From Sedimenticola hydrogenitrophicus (GTDB taxonomy: Bacteria; Pseudomonadota; Gammaproteobacteria; Chromatiales; Chromatiaceae), in the NCBI RefSeq assembly GCF_029017505.1, contig NZ_JAQGEI010000013.1, forward strand, positions 1 to 64,000: a stretch of DNA of 64,000 bases, given 5' to 3'. The translations under genes and the position numbers were made by a program. The notes beneath the pieces were generated by a model that was not told the origin of the DNA, did not search any database, and saw nothing but the letters and a program-made list of their open reading frames with translations. Shown one piece after another: positions 8,831-17,729 of this stretch. The stretch's first letter is position 1. Each line of letters starts with the position of its first letter.

Positions 8831-9007
8831 GATACTGCTCCCTTGATTGGTATATACCGCCGTTCAATTCACCGCCGATGCGCCGCCGCGTGCCATGATG
8901 ACAGGTGAAAATTGCCACCTCCGAGTTTACACTCCTGGCTCTGGATTCCCTTGACCGGGATCATGACCCGAGCTGGTCCTACAGCTCACTACCGTTCTCC
9001 CGAACCA

Positions 9008-9180
9008 TTAACTCAAGTTTCGGAGTTAAGTTCCATACGTCGGGCGGGCCACCCCCTTGCCGGGACACGCTGTAAATACGTCCCTGTAAGCTCGGCGTCG
9101 GCATCCCTGCCCCCGACGGTCCCGGCAAGGGCTAGCCCGCCCTGAACAACGCCTTTTGAACTCCGAAACTTTAGCATTAA
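9008..9180. repeat. Family E palindromic element (173 bp)
   Basis: Terminal inverted repeats TTAACTCAAGTTTCGGAGTT and AACTCCGAAACTTTAGCATTAA enclose a second strong pair (GGGCGGGC...CCCTTGCCGGGAC with GTCCCGGCAAGGG...GCCCGCCC). The whole could fold as one long hairpin and looks like a MITE. It lies in the 661-bp gap between the LolD-like gene and the archease-like gene. Apart from this element and one GTTAC-type palindrome, I see nothing in that gap. Confidence 0.75.
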
Positions 9181-9220
9181 GATTTGCTGTCTAGCGGTCG
9201 CCGGCACAAATCCCAATCAA

Positions 9221-9236
9221 GTTACCTCATGGTAAC
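9221..9236. promoter_or_regulatory. GTTAC-N6-GTAAC palindrome, site 4
   Basis: GTTACCTCATGGTAAC is a perfect 5-bp inverted repeat with a 6-bp spacer. The same arrangement occurs three times between the molybdoenzyme operon and the sulfurtransferase gene. It lies 255 bp upstream of the archease-like gene. A protein-binding site is inferred from the repetition; the regulator is unknown. Confidence 0.4.
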
Positions 9237-9491
9237 GCCGGCGTGCGTACTGTTAGTTCTCAATTACCGGCAGCGGGTGGCCGGCCTCGACAGCACTGTG
9301 ATAACCTTGCCTCGTGGCCCATCTCAATCAGTCGTCCGCAGGAAAATTGAACCGCGAATGAAGGCGAACCCGCTGCGGCTCCGGTACCGGCAGAGCGTAC
9401 ACGCAGGACTGCCACCCAGCTTCACGGTGTTCGGCAGGGCATGCCTGGTAAAGAAGGAAACCTCTGACGCGGATATTGCTGAGGTAATAGG

Positions 9492-10004
9492 ATGAACTGC
9501 ACAGCGGATCAACAGGTCTGTACTTCAAACAGCGACAACGGAAAAATTACCATGGCAAGTTACAGTTTCAGCGAAGACCCAAAAGGCGGCGTGGGCCTGG
9601 AGGTCATCGCCCGGGATCATAACGAGATGTTCAATGCGGCCTCCGCCGCGCTCTGTCTCTACATGTGGGACCAGGAGACCGTGGAGGAGCGGGAGGAGAT
9701 CCCGATCAGCTGGTATGGTTTCGATATACCGACCACCGTGGTCGGCCTGCTCTCGGAACTGCTGTTCCAGATGGACAACGGTTGGGTGTTCAAGCGCTTC
9801 GTCACCCAGTCGCTGGAGGAGGTCGACGACCTCGATGAACGCCATCGCAAAAAACAGTTGAAGATCAGCGGTGTCGCCTATGGCGAGCGCTTTCGCCCGG
9901 ACCATCACCAGGCCCGTTTTCCGGTGCAGGCGGTGCTGCTGCCCCGGCTCAAGGTGAGGGAGATCGACGGCGGCGTAAGACTCTACTGCGTACTGGACGC
10001 CTGA
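9492..10004 (+). CDS. Archease-like protein
   Basis: 170 residues. From about residue 21 the protein aligns by eye with archease (MTH1598/TM1083): an N-terminal FNAASAALCLYM helix, a central DIPTTVVGLLSELLFQMDN helix, and the C-terminal GVAYGERF...AVLLPRLKVREIDGGVRLYCVLDA. Archease is a metal-binding cofactor that activates the RNA ligase RtcB. Here the conserved N-terminal HTAD motif is replaced (SEDPKGGVGL), so one acidic ligand is missing, and no rtcB is in the window. GAGGTAATAGG precedes the ATG at 9492; an internal start at 9552 is the alternative. Confidence 0.72.
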   Translation: MNCTADQQVCTSNSDNGKITMASYSFSEDPKGGVGLEVIARDHNEMFNAASAALCLYMWDQETVEEREEIPISWYGFDIPTTVVGLLSELLFQMDNGWVFKRFVTQSLEEVDDLDERHRKKQLKISGVAYGERFRPDHHQARFPVQAVLLPRLKVREIDGGVRLYCVLDA

Positions 10005-10207
10005 CGGGGTTGATTCAGGCTAAAGTTGCAGGGCAGTCGGACGCTGTAGTGGGCTAGATAGCATAATTGGATTTAGTTAGGCTGCGTTGGCGCCGCGGGA
10101 GGTCGCCAATGGCTCGACGCGGTGACCGTGCAGCGGAAGACCTGACTGGCGGCATGGAAACGAGATTCCTGTACGCCGGTCATAAGGGCAAAAAGCGTGG
10201 AGTGGGT

Positions 10208-11416
10208 ATGCATCTGATCAAGAAATTCCTGAATACCATCACATCGCGATTGCTTGTGGATATATCCGGTAGCGACCTCTCGTTCCTTGTACGCACGTCC
10301 ATGCATTCCCGCCTGCTGACCAGATATCGCGCGGGAATGATCATCTCGCGGGTGCGCCTGGTGTCGGCGATGTTTGCGGTGCTGACGCCGCTGTGGATCA
10401 TAGTGGATTTCCTGGTGTTCGATGCTCCGCTGTCTGTGATGCTGGGCGGCGGACGGCTGGCCACCACGCTGGCCTTCGTGATGCTGGCATTGGCCTACGA
10501 GAGTTCTCCGTACATGAAGGATGCCTACCGTTCGCTTGCCATCATGTTCATTATCCCGACGGCATTCTTCATCTATTCCCACCTGCTGCTTGCCGATTTC
10601 GATAACGAAGGCGGGGCGGCCGTCATCGCCGCCGGTTATGCCTTCCTGCCGTTCGTGCTGGTGGCGGGGCTGAGCGTATTTCCGTTGACCGCGCTGGAAG
10701 GCATCGTGTTCTCCCTGCCGGTACTGCTTTCCTCGGCGCTGGTGGCGATAATGCAGATGGACCAGATCAACTGGAGCACGCACCTCGGCGCGTTCTGGCT
10801 GCTGCTGCTGATCGCCGCTACTGCGACGCTGGCCGGCATGAGCCAGTTGGCCTTCGTGTCGGCGCTGGTGCGCCAGGCCAACCATGACCCCCTCACTCAC
10901 TGCTTCAACCGTGCCAGCGGGGAGGAACTGTTCAACCTTCAATTCAGCAATGCCGAGCGCAACGAATTACCGCTGACGGTGGTGTTCGCCGATCTTGACA
11001 ATTTCAAGTCGATCAACGACGGCTATGGGCACGATACCGGTGACCGGGTGCTGATCGCCGCCGTGGAGGCGATACGCGGCACACTGCGCGGTGGTGACGC
11101 GCTGGTGCGCTGGGGCGGCGAAGAATTCCTGATCGTGCTGCCCAATACCGACTGCCTCTCCGCCGTCGCCATGCTGGCACGGCTGCGCGCCAACGGCCTG
11201 GGAGCGCGCCCGGACGGCAGCCCGGTGACGGCAAGCTACGGAATCGCGGAAAAGTCGGCGGATCGCGCCAGGGACAGCCGGCACCTGCTCGAGATAGCCG
11301 ACCAGCGCATGTACCAGGTCAAGGCGAGCGGTAAAAACCGCTGGATGGGATGCGACCGGATCGAGTGTGACAGCGCGGACGTGCGCTGCCGCAATCCCGA
11401 TGCGCAGGCGTTGTGA
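10208..11416 (+). CDS. Membrane-bound diguanylate cyclase (GGDEF)
   Basis: 402 residues from the ATG at 10208 (GTGGAG upstream); the longer in-frame extension lacks support. About six membrane helices occupy residues 35-220 as an integral-membrane sensory region, followed by a GGDEF domain (about 235-385). The active-site loop reads RWGGEEF and the metal site FADLDNFKSIND, so it should make cyclic di-GMP. An inhibitory I-site RxxD is present five residues before GGEEF (RGGD). It is monocistronic and convergent with the response-regulator gene. Confidence 0.92.
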   Translation: MHLIKKFLNTITSRLLVDISGSDLSFLVRTSMHSRLLTRYRAGMIISRVRLVSAMFAVLTPLWIIVDFLVFDAPLSVMLGGGRLATTLAFVMLALAYESSPYMKDAYRSLAIMFIIPTAFFIYSHLLLADFDNEGGAAVIAAGYAFLPFVLVAGLSVFPLTALEGIVFSLPVLLSSALVAIMQMDQINWSTHLGAFWLLLLIAATATLAGMSQLAFVSALVRQANHDPLTHCFNRASGEELFNLQFSNAERNELPLTVVFADLDNFKSINDGYGHDTGDRVLIAAVEAIRGTLRGGDALVRWGGEEFLIVLPNTDCLSAVAMLARLRANGLGARPDGSPVTASYGIAEKSADRARDSRHLLEIADQRMYQVKASGKNRWMGCDRIECDSADVRCRNPDAQAL

Positions 11417-11447
11417 TGCTCAAGGCATAGGACCCTGCTACGTAGTT

Positions 11448-11463
11448 GACGCCTGACGGCGTC
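11448..11463. terminator. Short hairpin between convergent genes
   Basis: GACGCC-TGAC-GGCGTC is a perfect 6-bp stem with a 4-base loop in the 85-bp gap between the convergent diguanylate cyclase and response-regulator genes. No T-run follows on either strand, so intrinsic termination is doubtful. Confidence 0.3.
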
Positions 11464-11501
11464 TAATGTGCCCCGAGAGATTCAACCGCCCCGACAGTCT
11501 C

Positions 11502-12827
11502 CTACTCCGGCTGCGAGATCCCGTAGCGCTTCATCTTCTCCCACAGGTTCTTGCGGCTGATGCCAATACTCTCCGCGGTCTCGGCGATACGCCATTCATG
11601 GTGTTGCAGCGTCTCCCGCAGCAGGCGCGCTTCGTAATGCTCCATCGCCTCTTTCAGCGACAGCTGCTCCGAGGCCGGCAGCGACTCTTCGCCGGTGGCG
11701 CCAAACTCGCGCGGCCCCAACACCTCCTGCGGCGAGAGGATGCAGGCGCGTTCCACGGCATTGGCCAGTTCACGCAGGTTGCCGGGCCAGGGCTGGGCTT
11801 CGAGATAGCGTTCGGTCAGCGGCAGGATCAGGCGCCGCGCCTTGTGTTCACGGAAATAATTCTCCACGATGCGATGGGTGAGCCAGAGGATGTCCTCCTT
11901 GCGCTCGCGCAGGGGCGGGATGTGCACATGGGCCACGTTGACCCTGAAATAGAGGTCCTCGCGGAACTCACCCCGGTCGACCATCGCCTTCAGATCCCGG
12001 TTGGTCGCGTAGACCAGGCGCACATCCACCGGAATGATCTGCTCGCTGCCGATCGGCTGCACCACCCGTTCCTGGATGGTGCGCAGCAGCTTGGCCTGCA
12101 TGCGCGGCGAGGTCTCCCCCACCTCGTCAAGAAACAGCACCCCGCCGCTGGCCTGCTCGAACATCCCGCGCCGGCTCCTGGTCGCCCCGGTGAAGGCGCC
12201 CTTCTCGTGGCCGAACAGCTCGGCCTCGAGCAGGTCCTCCGGCAGCGCGGCGCAGTTGATGGCGATGAAAGGCCCGGCGTCGCCCTTGTTGCAACGCCTG
12301 GCGAAATAGCGCGCAGCATACTCCTTGCCGACGCCGGATTCACCGGTAATCAACAGATCGACCCGGTGCGCCGCCAGCCGGTCGAGGGTATTTTTCAGCT
12401 GTCGCATCACTAACGACACACCCAGCTCGGCACTCCCCTCGTGCATATCCTCGAACAGGGAGGGCGAGACCTCGCGCAGCTTGAGCAGCAGATCGTCGAG
12501 ATCAAAGGGCTTGGTGATGTAGTCGCTGGCCCCCAGCTTGAGCAGGCGCACCGCCTGGTCGATGGTCCCGTAACCGGTAATGAATATGGTCGGCGGCGGC
12601 AGCTGGCCGGCTTCGAGGAGCCGGGCATAGAGTTGCTCGCCACTCATGTCCGGGAGGCGGATATCGCTGATCAGCGCCGCGTAGTCGCGCTGCGCCAGCG
12701 CGTCCACCGCCTCGCCGGCGTGGATAAAGCAGTCACAGTCGATGCTCTCGAGCTTGAAGCGCTGACACAGCGAGGCGCGCATGATCGCATCATCTTCAAC
12801 AAGGCACAGGCGCGGGGACTCGGTCAT
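11502..12827 (-). CDS. Sigma-54-dependent response regulator, NtrC family
   Basis: 441 residues in the full NtrC layout. The receiver domain (1-120) has phospho-acceptor D55 in ALISDIRLPD. The AAA+ domain (about 135-370) has Walker A GESGVGKE (162-169) and GAFTGA (210-215), the loop that contacts sigma-54. A Fis-type helix-turn-helix lies at the C-terminus (RIAETAESIGISRKNLWEKMKRYGI). It activates sigma-54 promoters when phosphorylated, most likely by the kinase encoded just upstream with a 4-base overlap. The target genes are not known; the molybdoenzyme locus is the obvious candidate. Confidence 0.95.
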   Translation of the reverse strand: MTESPRLCLVEDDAIMRASLCQRFKLESIDCDCFIHAGEAVDALAQRDYAALISDIRLPDMSGEQLYARLLEAGQLPPPTIFITGYGTIDQAVRLLKLGASDYITKPFDLDDLLLKLREVSPSLFEDMHEGSAELGVSLVMRQLKNTLDRLAAHRVDLLITGESGVGKEYAARYFARRCNKGDAGPFIAINCAALPEDLLEAELFGHEKGAFTGATRSRRGMFEQASGGVLFLDEVGETSPRMQAKLLRTIQERVVQPIGSEQIIPVDVRLVYATNRDLKAMVDRGEFREDLYFRVNVAHVHIPPLRERKEDILWLTHRIVENYFREHKARRLILPLTERYLEAQPWPGNLRELANAVERACILSPQEVLGPREFGATGEESLPASEQLSLKEAMEHYEARLLRETLQHHEWRIAETAESIGISRKNLWEKMKRYGISQPE

Positions 12828-14263
12828 TGCGGTTCCTTTATCGGCAGTTCCACGGCGAATTGCGTCTTCCCATCCCGGGATTTTACCTCAATATTACCCT
12901 CCAGCTGATGCACCAGCTGATAGGTCACCCAAAGCCCCAGACCGTTGCCCGTGGCGTTCTCCGAGAAGGGTTCGAACAGGCTCAGCAGGCGCTCCCGGGA
13001 GATGGTCGGACCATCGTTGATCACACAGATGCGCAGCAGGCCCTGCTGGCTATCCACCGAACAGTGCACCGCGCCGCCATCGGGCGAGGCCTGCACCGCA
13101 TTCAGCGACAGGTTGATCAGCACCTGCCGGATCGGCGTCGAGGGCAGTGCGATCTCCGCGTTCAGCCGGTTATGCCACACCAGGCTGATCTGTTTGCGGC
13201 TGACGTCCGCCAGCAGCAGCATGCGCACATCATTGATATCCTTGGGACTCAGGCTGTGGCTGCGCGGATTGGCCTCCACCAGCAGCGCGGAGACGGTTTC
13301 GCGTATCTGCTGCAGGCCGCGCTCGATGAGGTCGAAGGTCTCCCGGCCGAGTTCGTCCGTCTCGCTGTAGCGCCGAAAGGTATTGAGCGCATTGAGCATG
13401 CCGCCCAGGGGGTTGTTGATCTCGTGCGCCACCCCGGCGGCCAGCCGGCCCACGGCGGCCAGCCGCTCCGAGGCCAGCATGCCGGACTCCAGGCGCTCCT
13501 TTTCGTCCAGCTCCCTGAGCATCTGCTGGAAACTGATCCCCAGTTGGCCGATCTCGTCCTTGCCCTGGCGCAGGTCGCAGACGATCTCCTCGGAACTGCC
13601 ACGCCCCACCTTGGACATGCAGCGGGCCAGGTGGCCGAGCGGTTTCACCATGCGATTGCCCAGATACCAGCCCAGCGGCAGCAGCAGCACCGTCACCAGC
13701 AGGGCGGAGAGCACCACCCGCTCGACAATGTCCGCAAATCGCGGCCAGAACAGCGCCCGGTCGTAACCGATCACCAGGGTGCCTATGGCGACACCGTCGC
13801 TCAGCATCGGCAGGATCACGTAGAGGCGCCGGTCATTAGGATACTCATAGGGTCGCGGATTCAGATTGCCGGTCAGTCGCAACACCTCCGCCTCGACCCG
13901 CGCCAGTTCCGCCCCGTGGACCCGCAGCGGCGTGGTCACCGCCAGCTCCTTGGGACTGTTGGAGACATAGATGCGGCCATCCCGGTCGAGCACCACCAGC
14001 AGCCGGCTGGAGGTCTCCCCGGACCACCCCTCGGCCGCCTGCACCAGCCGGTAGGCCCCCCACAGGTCGTCGTGCCGCATGGTATTGGGCAGGCTGTTGG
14101 AGAGCACGCTGCCGATCTCCACCGCATTATTGAACACCTCTTCGCGCAGCTCCTCGTAGGCGCGCCAGGTAAGTGCCAATGTCACCACGCTGGCGGTGAT
14201 GAGGATCACCAGGGTGAACATCAGGGGCACCTTTAGGCGGTAGCTGATATCGCCGATCTTCAT
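12824..14263 (-). CDS. Sensor histidine kinase
   Basis: 479 residues. Membrane helices at about 13-33 and 182-203 enclose a periplasmic domain of about 150 residues. A HAMP-like segment leads to HisKA with phospho-acceptor H280 (GVAHEINNPLGG), then a HATPase domain with N-box LINLSLNAVQA and G-box NGLGLWV. It overlaps the response-regulator gene downstream and the PhnD-like gene upstream, each by 4 bases. The three probably form one signalling unit, with the PhnD-like protein presenting a ligand to the periplasmic domain. The HisKA type is that of kinases paired with NtrC-like regulators. Confidence 0.94.
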   Translation of the reverse strand: MKIGDISYRLKVPLMFTLVILITASVVTLALTWRAYEELREEVFNNAVEIGSVLSNSLPNTMRHDDLWGAYRLVQAAEGWSGETSSRLLVVLDRDGRIYVSNSPKELAVTTPLRVHGAELARVEAEVLRLTGNLNPRPYEYPNDRRLYVILPMLSDGVAIGTLVIGYDRALFWPRFADIVERVVLSALLVTVLLLPLGWYLGNRMVKPLGHLARCMSKVGRGSSEEIVCDLRQGKDEIGQLGISFQQMLRELDEKERLESGMLASERLAAVGRLAAGVAHEINNPLGGMLNALNTFRRYSETDELGRETFDLIERGLQQIRETVSALLVEANPRSHSLSPKDINDVRMLLLADVSRKQISLVWHNRLNAEIALPSTPIRQVLINLSLNAVQASPDGGAVHCSVDSQQGLLRICVINDGPTISRERLLSLFEPFSENATGNGLGLWVTYQLVHQLEGNIEVKSRDGKTQFAVELPIKEPQ

Positions 14264-15120
14264 TCTATTCCATCCAGTATTCGCACCGACGCGGCCACGC
14301 CGTTGAACAGGGCATCCTCACCCTCACTGAAGCCGTCGAGGTTCAGCCGCTGCAACAGCCGTCTCCCTTCGCTATCGGATGACATGTGCAGCAGGGCGTT
14401 TCTCAAGGCGTAAAAGTGTTCCGGCAAGAAATCCTTGCGCACCACCAGGGGAGGAAAGCCAAACAGTGGCGACTTGCTCACCACCCGGGTGCCGGCGGTC
14501 AGTGCCGGTTCATGCCTGGACAGCGTCTCCCACACATAACCGTCCACCGAACCACCCTGCGCCACCCCGTCGGCCACCGCCTTGACCACATCCCGGTGCG
14601 CCCAGGTGAAGAAGCTCTTGGAGAAGAAGTGTCGCGGATCAATCCCCTCGCCGATCAGGCTGACCTGGGGATAGAGAAATCCGGAGTTGGAATCCGGGTC
14701 GGAGTAGGCGAATACCTTGCGCTTGAGATCGCCTATTTCCCGGGTCGAGGTATCCGTCGCGGGCACGATCAGGTAGGAACGATACAGCGGCGCACCGTTG
14801 AACAGGGGTACGCCGAGCAGTTTCAGTTGATCCCGGTGACGCACGTAGGGATAGCCGCAGGTCCAGGCCGCGTCCAGGTCACCGCTCAGCAGCAGCTCCG
14901 TCACCTCCTGATAGGTCTGGCGCTGGACGAACTGCACCGGGTGTTGCAACCGGTCGGAGAGATAATCCTGCCACTCTTTCAGGAACGAGGTCTGGTCGGT
15001 GAGGATCACCGCCGTCAGCCCGATGCGATAGGTCTTCGCCGCATCGGCCAGCAGGTTCCCCGCCAGCAGCAGGCAGGCGAGGAACAGAAAACCCCGTACT
15101 GTTTTTCGACTATTGGTCAT
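14260..15120 (-). CDS. PhnD-like periplasmic binding protein, sensor partner
   Basis: 286 residues from the ATG at 15120, which gives a clean signal peptide (about 1-27); a start 30 bases further upstream is possible. The body is of the phosphate/phosphite/phosphonate (PhnD, PF12974-type) binding family: QFVQRQTYQEVTELLLSGDLDAAWTCGYPYV and AYSDPDSNSGFLYPQ. No ABC transporter gene is adjacent. It is instead coupled to the histidine kinase by a 4-base overlap, so a sensory role is more likely. In tetrathionate sensing the kinase TtrS carries such a domain fused at its N-terminus; here it is a separate gene. Confidence 0.87.
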   Translation of the reverse strand: MTNSRKTVRGFLFLACLLLAGNLLADAAKTYRIGLTAVILTDQTSFLKEWQDYLSDRLQHPVQFVQRQTYQEVTELLLSGDLDAAWTCGYPYVRHRDQLKLLGVPLFNGAPLYRSYLIVPATDTSTREIGDLKRKVFAYSDPDSNSGFLYPQVSLIGEGIDPRHFFSKSFFTWAHRDVVKAVADGVAQGGSVDGYVWETLSRHEPALTAGTRVVSKSPLFGFPPLVVRKDFLPEHFYALRNALLHMSSDSEGRRLLQRLNLDGFSEGEDALFNGVAASVRILDGIE

Positions 15121-15223
15121 CTTGCGATCAGCCTTGCCGCATGGGCACAAAAACCGTGTGCAGCCGTGGTACCTTTCGCGCCGGAGGCGCTCCTACAGTC
15201 ACAACACCCACCCAGGAAGGCGC

Positions 15224-16078
15224 CTATGGCACCGTCCGGAATGCCAGCGGCCTAGTCTCGTCCACCAGCACCCGCTGATCGGGATCGGCCCTGTCCAGCC
15301 CGCCGGCCCGGAAGCGGTAGATCAGCTTAGCACGAATCACCCCGGCGGCTTCATGCAGCGGCACCTCGACCACCTTGCCGACGCCCGGCGGCAGGCTGTT
15401 CTCCCGCCATCCGGCCGTTGAGGAATGCAGCCAGCCAAAGCGGTATTGGCGCTCGGCCACCACCCGTCCCCCGGCATCGCGCTGCTCAACCAGCAGCCAG
15501 ACCGCGCGCCCGGTGGTACCCCCCGGCAGGGCGTGGCCGGCCCGGTGGCGGATCCGCAGCAGTGCGGTATCGCCGGCCGGTTCGCGCCGGAAGGCGATGG
15601 TCAGGGTGGCGATCCCCTGCAGAAATCCGCGCCGCTTCGGCCCACGGAAATCGTGGCTGAACCCCTCGCCGGGCAGATGGCAGGAGAGGCAATCCTCGCC
15701 GCGGCGTGCCGCCGGCGAGTCGCGAAAGCTGCGCAGGGTGAGCTCGCCCGGGGCATCGTGGCAGGGTGCGCAAACCGCCGGCAGCGACAGCCTCGGATAG
15801 GGGTGACCGGCGGTGCCGTGACAATCGGTGCAGGCCACGCCCGCGCCGCGGCTGGGCGCGTGACAGGCGAAACAGGTATCCGGCCGCCCCTTGCGCCGCC
15901 ACTCTTCGAGGAAGGCGGGCGCGCGCGCAGCCATGGCCATGTGGCTGCGCTGAAACTCGGCCTGTTGGCGGGGGTGGCAATCGCCACAGGGGGCCGTTTC
16001 ATCACCGGGATAACCCGTCCCCCCCCAGGCCGGCAACGGGGCAATAAACAGTACGGCGACAAGCAGCGGGGTAACCAT
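15224..16078 (-). CDS. Periplasmic pentaheme c-type cytochrome
   Basis: 284 residues from the ATG at 16078, which gives a signal peptide ending near AWGGT; in-frame starts up to 16375 would add a sequence unlike a signal peptide. Five CxxCH heme sites are visible: CGDCH, CFACH, CTDCH, CAPCH and CLSCH, all in the first 140 residues. The C-terminal half is a beta-rich domain without hemes. It is probably a periplasmic electron carrier for the molybdoenzyme locus or a small reductase in its own right. It follows the rhodanese gene on the same strand. Confidence 0.87.
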   Translation of the reverse strand: MVTPLLVAVLFIAPLPAWGGTGYPGDETAPCGDCHPRQQAEFQRSHMAMAARAPAFLEEWRRKGRPDTCFACHAPSRGAGVACTDCHGTAGHPYPRLSLPAVCAPCHDAPGELTLRSFRDSPAARRGEDCLSCHLPGEGFSHDFRGPKRRGFLQGIATLTIAFRREPAGDTALLRIRHRAGHALPGGTTGRAVWLLVEQRDAGGRVVAERQYRFGWLHSSTAGWRENSLPPGVGKVVEVPLHEAAGVIRAKLIYRFRAGGLDRADPDQRVLVDETRPLAFRTVP

Positions 16079-16224
16079 GTATGCAGGCGTGTTACCTCCC
16101 GCGGAGGGACGCCGTAAGCCCTTCCTTGGGCGGCCCTCCCTGGCCGCGGACACCCTCTGCAGCAGGTGACAGGCCCGCTTCCAGACTATTCCGGGGTAGT
16201 TAACCAGGCCTGGGAACGACATCA

Positions 16225-16710
16225 TCAATCGAACACCTGTGAGGGTTCGCCCCCCTCGCACAGACCCCTCGGTATCAGGAACGGGACGCTGCCGGGCCGG
16301 GTATAGCTGAATTCCGGTACTTCCGTCGTACCGCCGGCCTCGATCCACGCCGCAAGCCCGCCCTCCAGTATCCACACCCGATGGCCGGCATTGGCGAGGC
16401 GCGCGAACCAGGCATCGGTGACCCGTTCGTCGGCACCCTCCGGCAACAACAGCACCAAGCGTCCGCCGTTGCCATCCGCCAGATAACCCCGGGGGTCCAT
16501 GCCGCCATCCAGCGCCCCGGCAATGGTCCCGGCACGGTAGTCGGCGCGCCCACGTACATCCAGAATCAGCGGCGGATCGATCGCATCCAACCAGGCGCGC
16601 AACTGTTGCGCGCTAACGGTCGGCCAGCGCGCCGACACATCGCCTGATCCCAGTAGGGCGAGCAGCACGCCGATCAGGATAAGGAACCGCACAAGATTAC
16701 GTTCCTGCAT
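16225..16710 (-). CDS. Membrane-anchored rhodanese-like protein lacking the active cysteine
   Basis: 161 residues from the ATG at 16710. One N-terminal hydrophobic segment (about 7-25) should act as an anchor or signal peptide. The rhodanese fold is clear: PPLILDVRGRADYRAGTIAGALDGG and HRVWILEGGLAAWIEAGG. The position where the persulfide cysteine normally lies reads LVLLLPEGADERVTDAW, without Cys, so sulfurtransferase activity is not expected. It may bind sulfur species or a partner. It lies between the unknown TIM-barrel-like gene and the pentaheme cytochrome gene. Confidence 0.82.
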   Translation of the reverse strand: MQERNLVRFLILIGVLLALLGSGDVSARWPTVSAQQLRAWLDAIDPPLILDVRGRADYRAGTIAGALDGGMDPRGYLADGNGGRLVLLLPEGADERVTDAWFARLANAGHRVWILEGGLAAWIEAGGTTEVPEFSYTRPGSVPFLIPRGLCEGGEPSQVFD

Positions 16711-16763
16711 TCGGCCGCCCCTGGACCACGGAGTTATTCCTGCGCGAGCCCTAATCGTCAGCC

Positions 16764-17516
16764 TCACACCTGTCCTGCTTCGGCTTCCCTGGTTGCGATC
16801 TGAATCGGAAAATCCTGCAGGGGAACCGACGGTATCAGCGCCTGCCTCAGGCTCTCCACGCCGGATTCACGCACCAGCGTATCGGCCACCACCACCGCCG
16901 CCGCGCCGCCGGCCCTGGCCAGGTTGCGCAGGTAGCGCCGCTCGGGAACGCCGCCGGAGATCCAGATCTCCAGCGGACCGCCACGCGCCTTGTCCAGCAT
17001 CTCCAGATCCAGCCCCTTGCCCCGGGTCTCGGCCTGCTCGGAATGGAGCCAGAGATTGGCAAAACCCAGTTCGGTGGCGAGGGTGATCGCCTCGGCCAGC
17101 GAACGATCCGCATCGGTCACCCGCCAGCCCTGGATCGCCGCCGTGTCCGGCATGTAGAAGGAGAACCCCTCACCGATCGCCGGACCAGAAAAGCGGTAGC
17201 TGGTGGCCGCCTTGAACACCGTCAGTTGCGGCACCCAGTTCAGCTCCGGCCAGCGCTCGCGCCGTCGGGCGGTCTCCGCCAGCCCCTCCGCGCAGACCCA
17301 GTAACAGTGGCCGTTTTCCAGCCAGCCCGCATCCCGCTCCGGATCACCACCCAGCAACAGGGCCGTCTCCACCGACAGTTCGGCGAAGCGATCCGGGGTG
17401 CAACCGCAGGGGTTTATCACCAGGGCATCGGCACCGGTCATCCAGGCGGGTGTCTCCTGTTGCGTATCCGCGCTTTCAGGTTGGTACTGTACAAACAGTT
17501 TGGTCTCTTCACTCAT
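16764..17516 (-). CDS. Unknown protein, possible TIM-barrel-like C-terminus
   Basis: 250 residues, no signal peptide, probably cytoplasmic. I do not recognise the family. The C-terminal half has alternating strands and helices resembling half of a HisA/HisF-like barrel (FANLWLHSEQAETRGKG, PLEIWISGGVPERRYLRNLARAGGAAAVVVADTLVRE). The N-terminal half holds four cysteines (NPCGC, ENGHCYWVC) that could bind metal or sulfur. Position next to a rhodanese and a pentaheme cytochrome suggests a part in the molybdoenzyme locus. It is separated from the Mrp genes by a REP pair and a MITE. Confidence 0.6.
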   Translation of the reverse strand: MSEETKLFVQYQPESADTQQETPAWMTGADALVINPCGCTPDRFAELSVETALLLGGDPERDAGWLENGHCYWVCAEGLAETARRRERWPELNWVPQLTVFKAATSYRFSGPAIGEGFSFYMPDTAAIQGWRVTDADRSLAEAITLATELGFANLWLHSEQAETRGKGLDLEMLDKARGGPLEIWISGGVPERRYLRNLARAGGAAAVVVADTLVRESGVESLRQALIPSVPLQDFPIQIATREAEAGQV

Positions 17517-17630
17517 AACCCTACCTCTATCGATTATTCCGCGGTTTTCCCGGATTGGTGGATGCGCCTACCGGCTTATCCACCCTACCAAGCTACATCA
17601 CCTATTTGCGTTTATTCCATCCTTAGTTCG

Positions 17631-17713
17631 TAGGTTAGGGTGAGCCTGCGAACCCCAACGGGTTTCCTGCGTACGCGCCATGATGTTGGGGTTCGTTCCT
17701 CACCCCAACCTAC
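17631..17713. repeat. REP pair (family C, GTAGGTT type)
   Basis: Two inverted units, GTAGGTTAGGGTGAGCCTGC and its mirror ending CTCACCCCAACCTAC, joined by a linker of about 30 bp. A nearly identical pair lies at 22591-22675. This is the BIME-like arrangement expected of a RAYT/REP system. Confidence 0.85.
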
Positions 17714-17729
17714 GAGCTATTTCCGTTTA

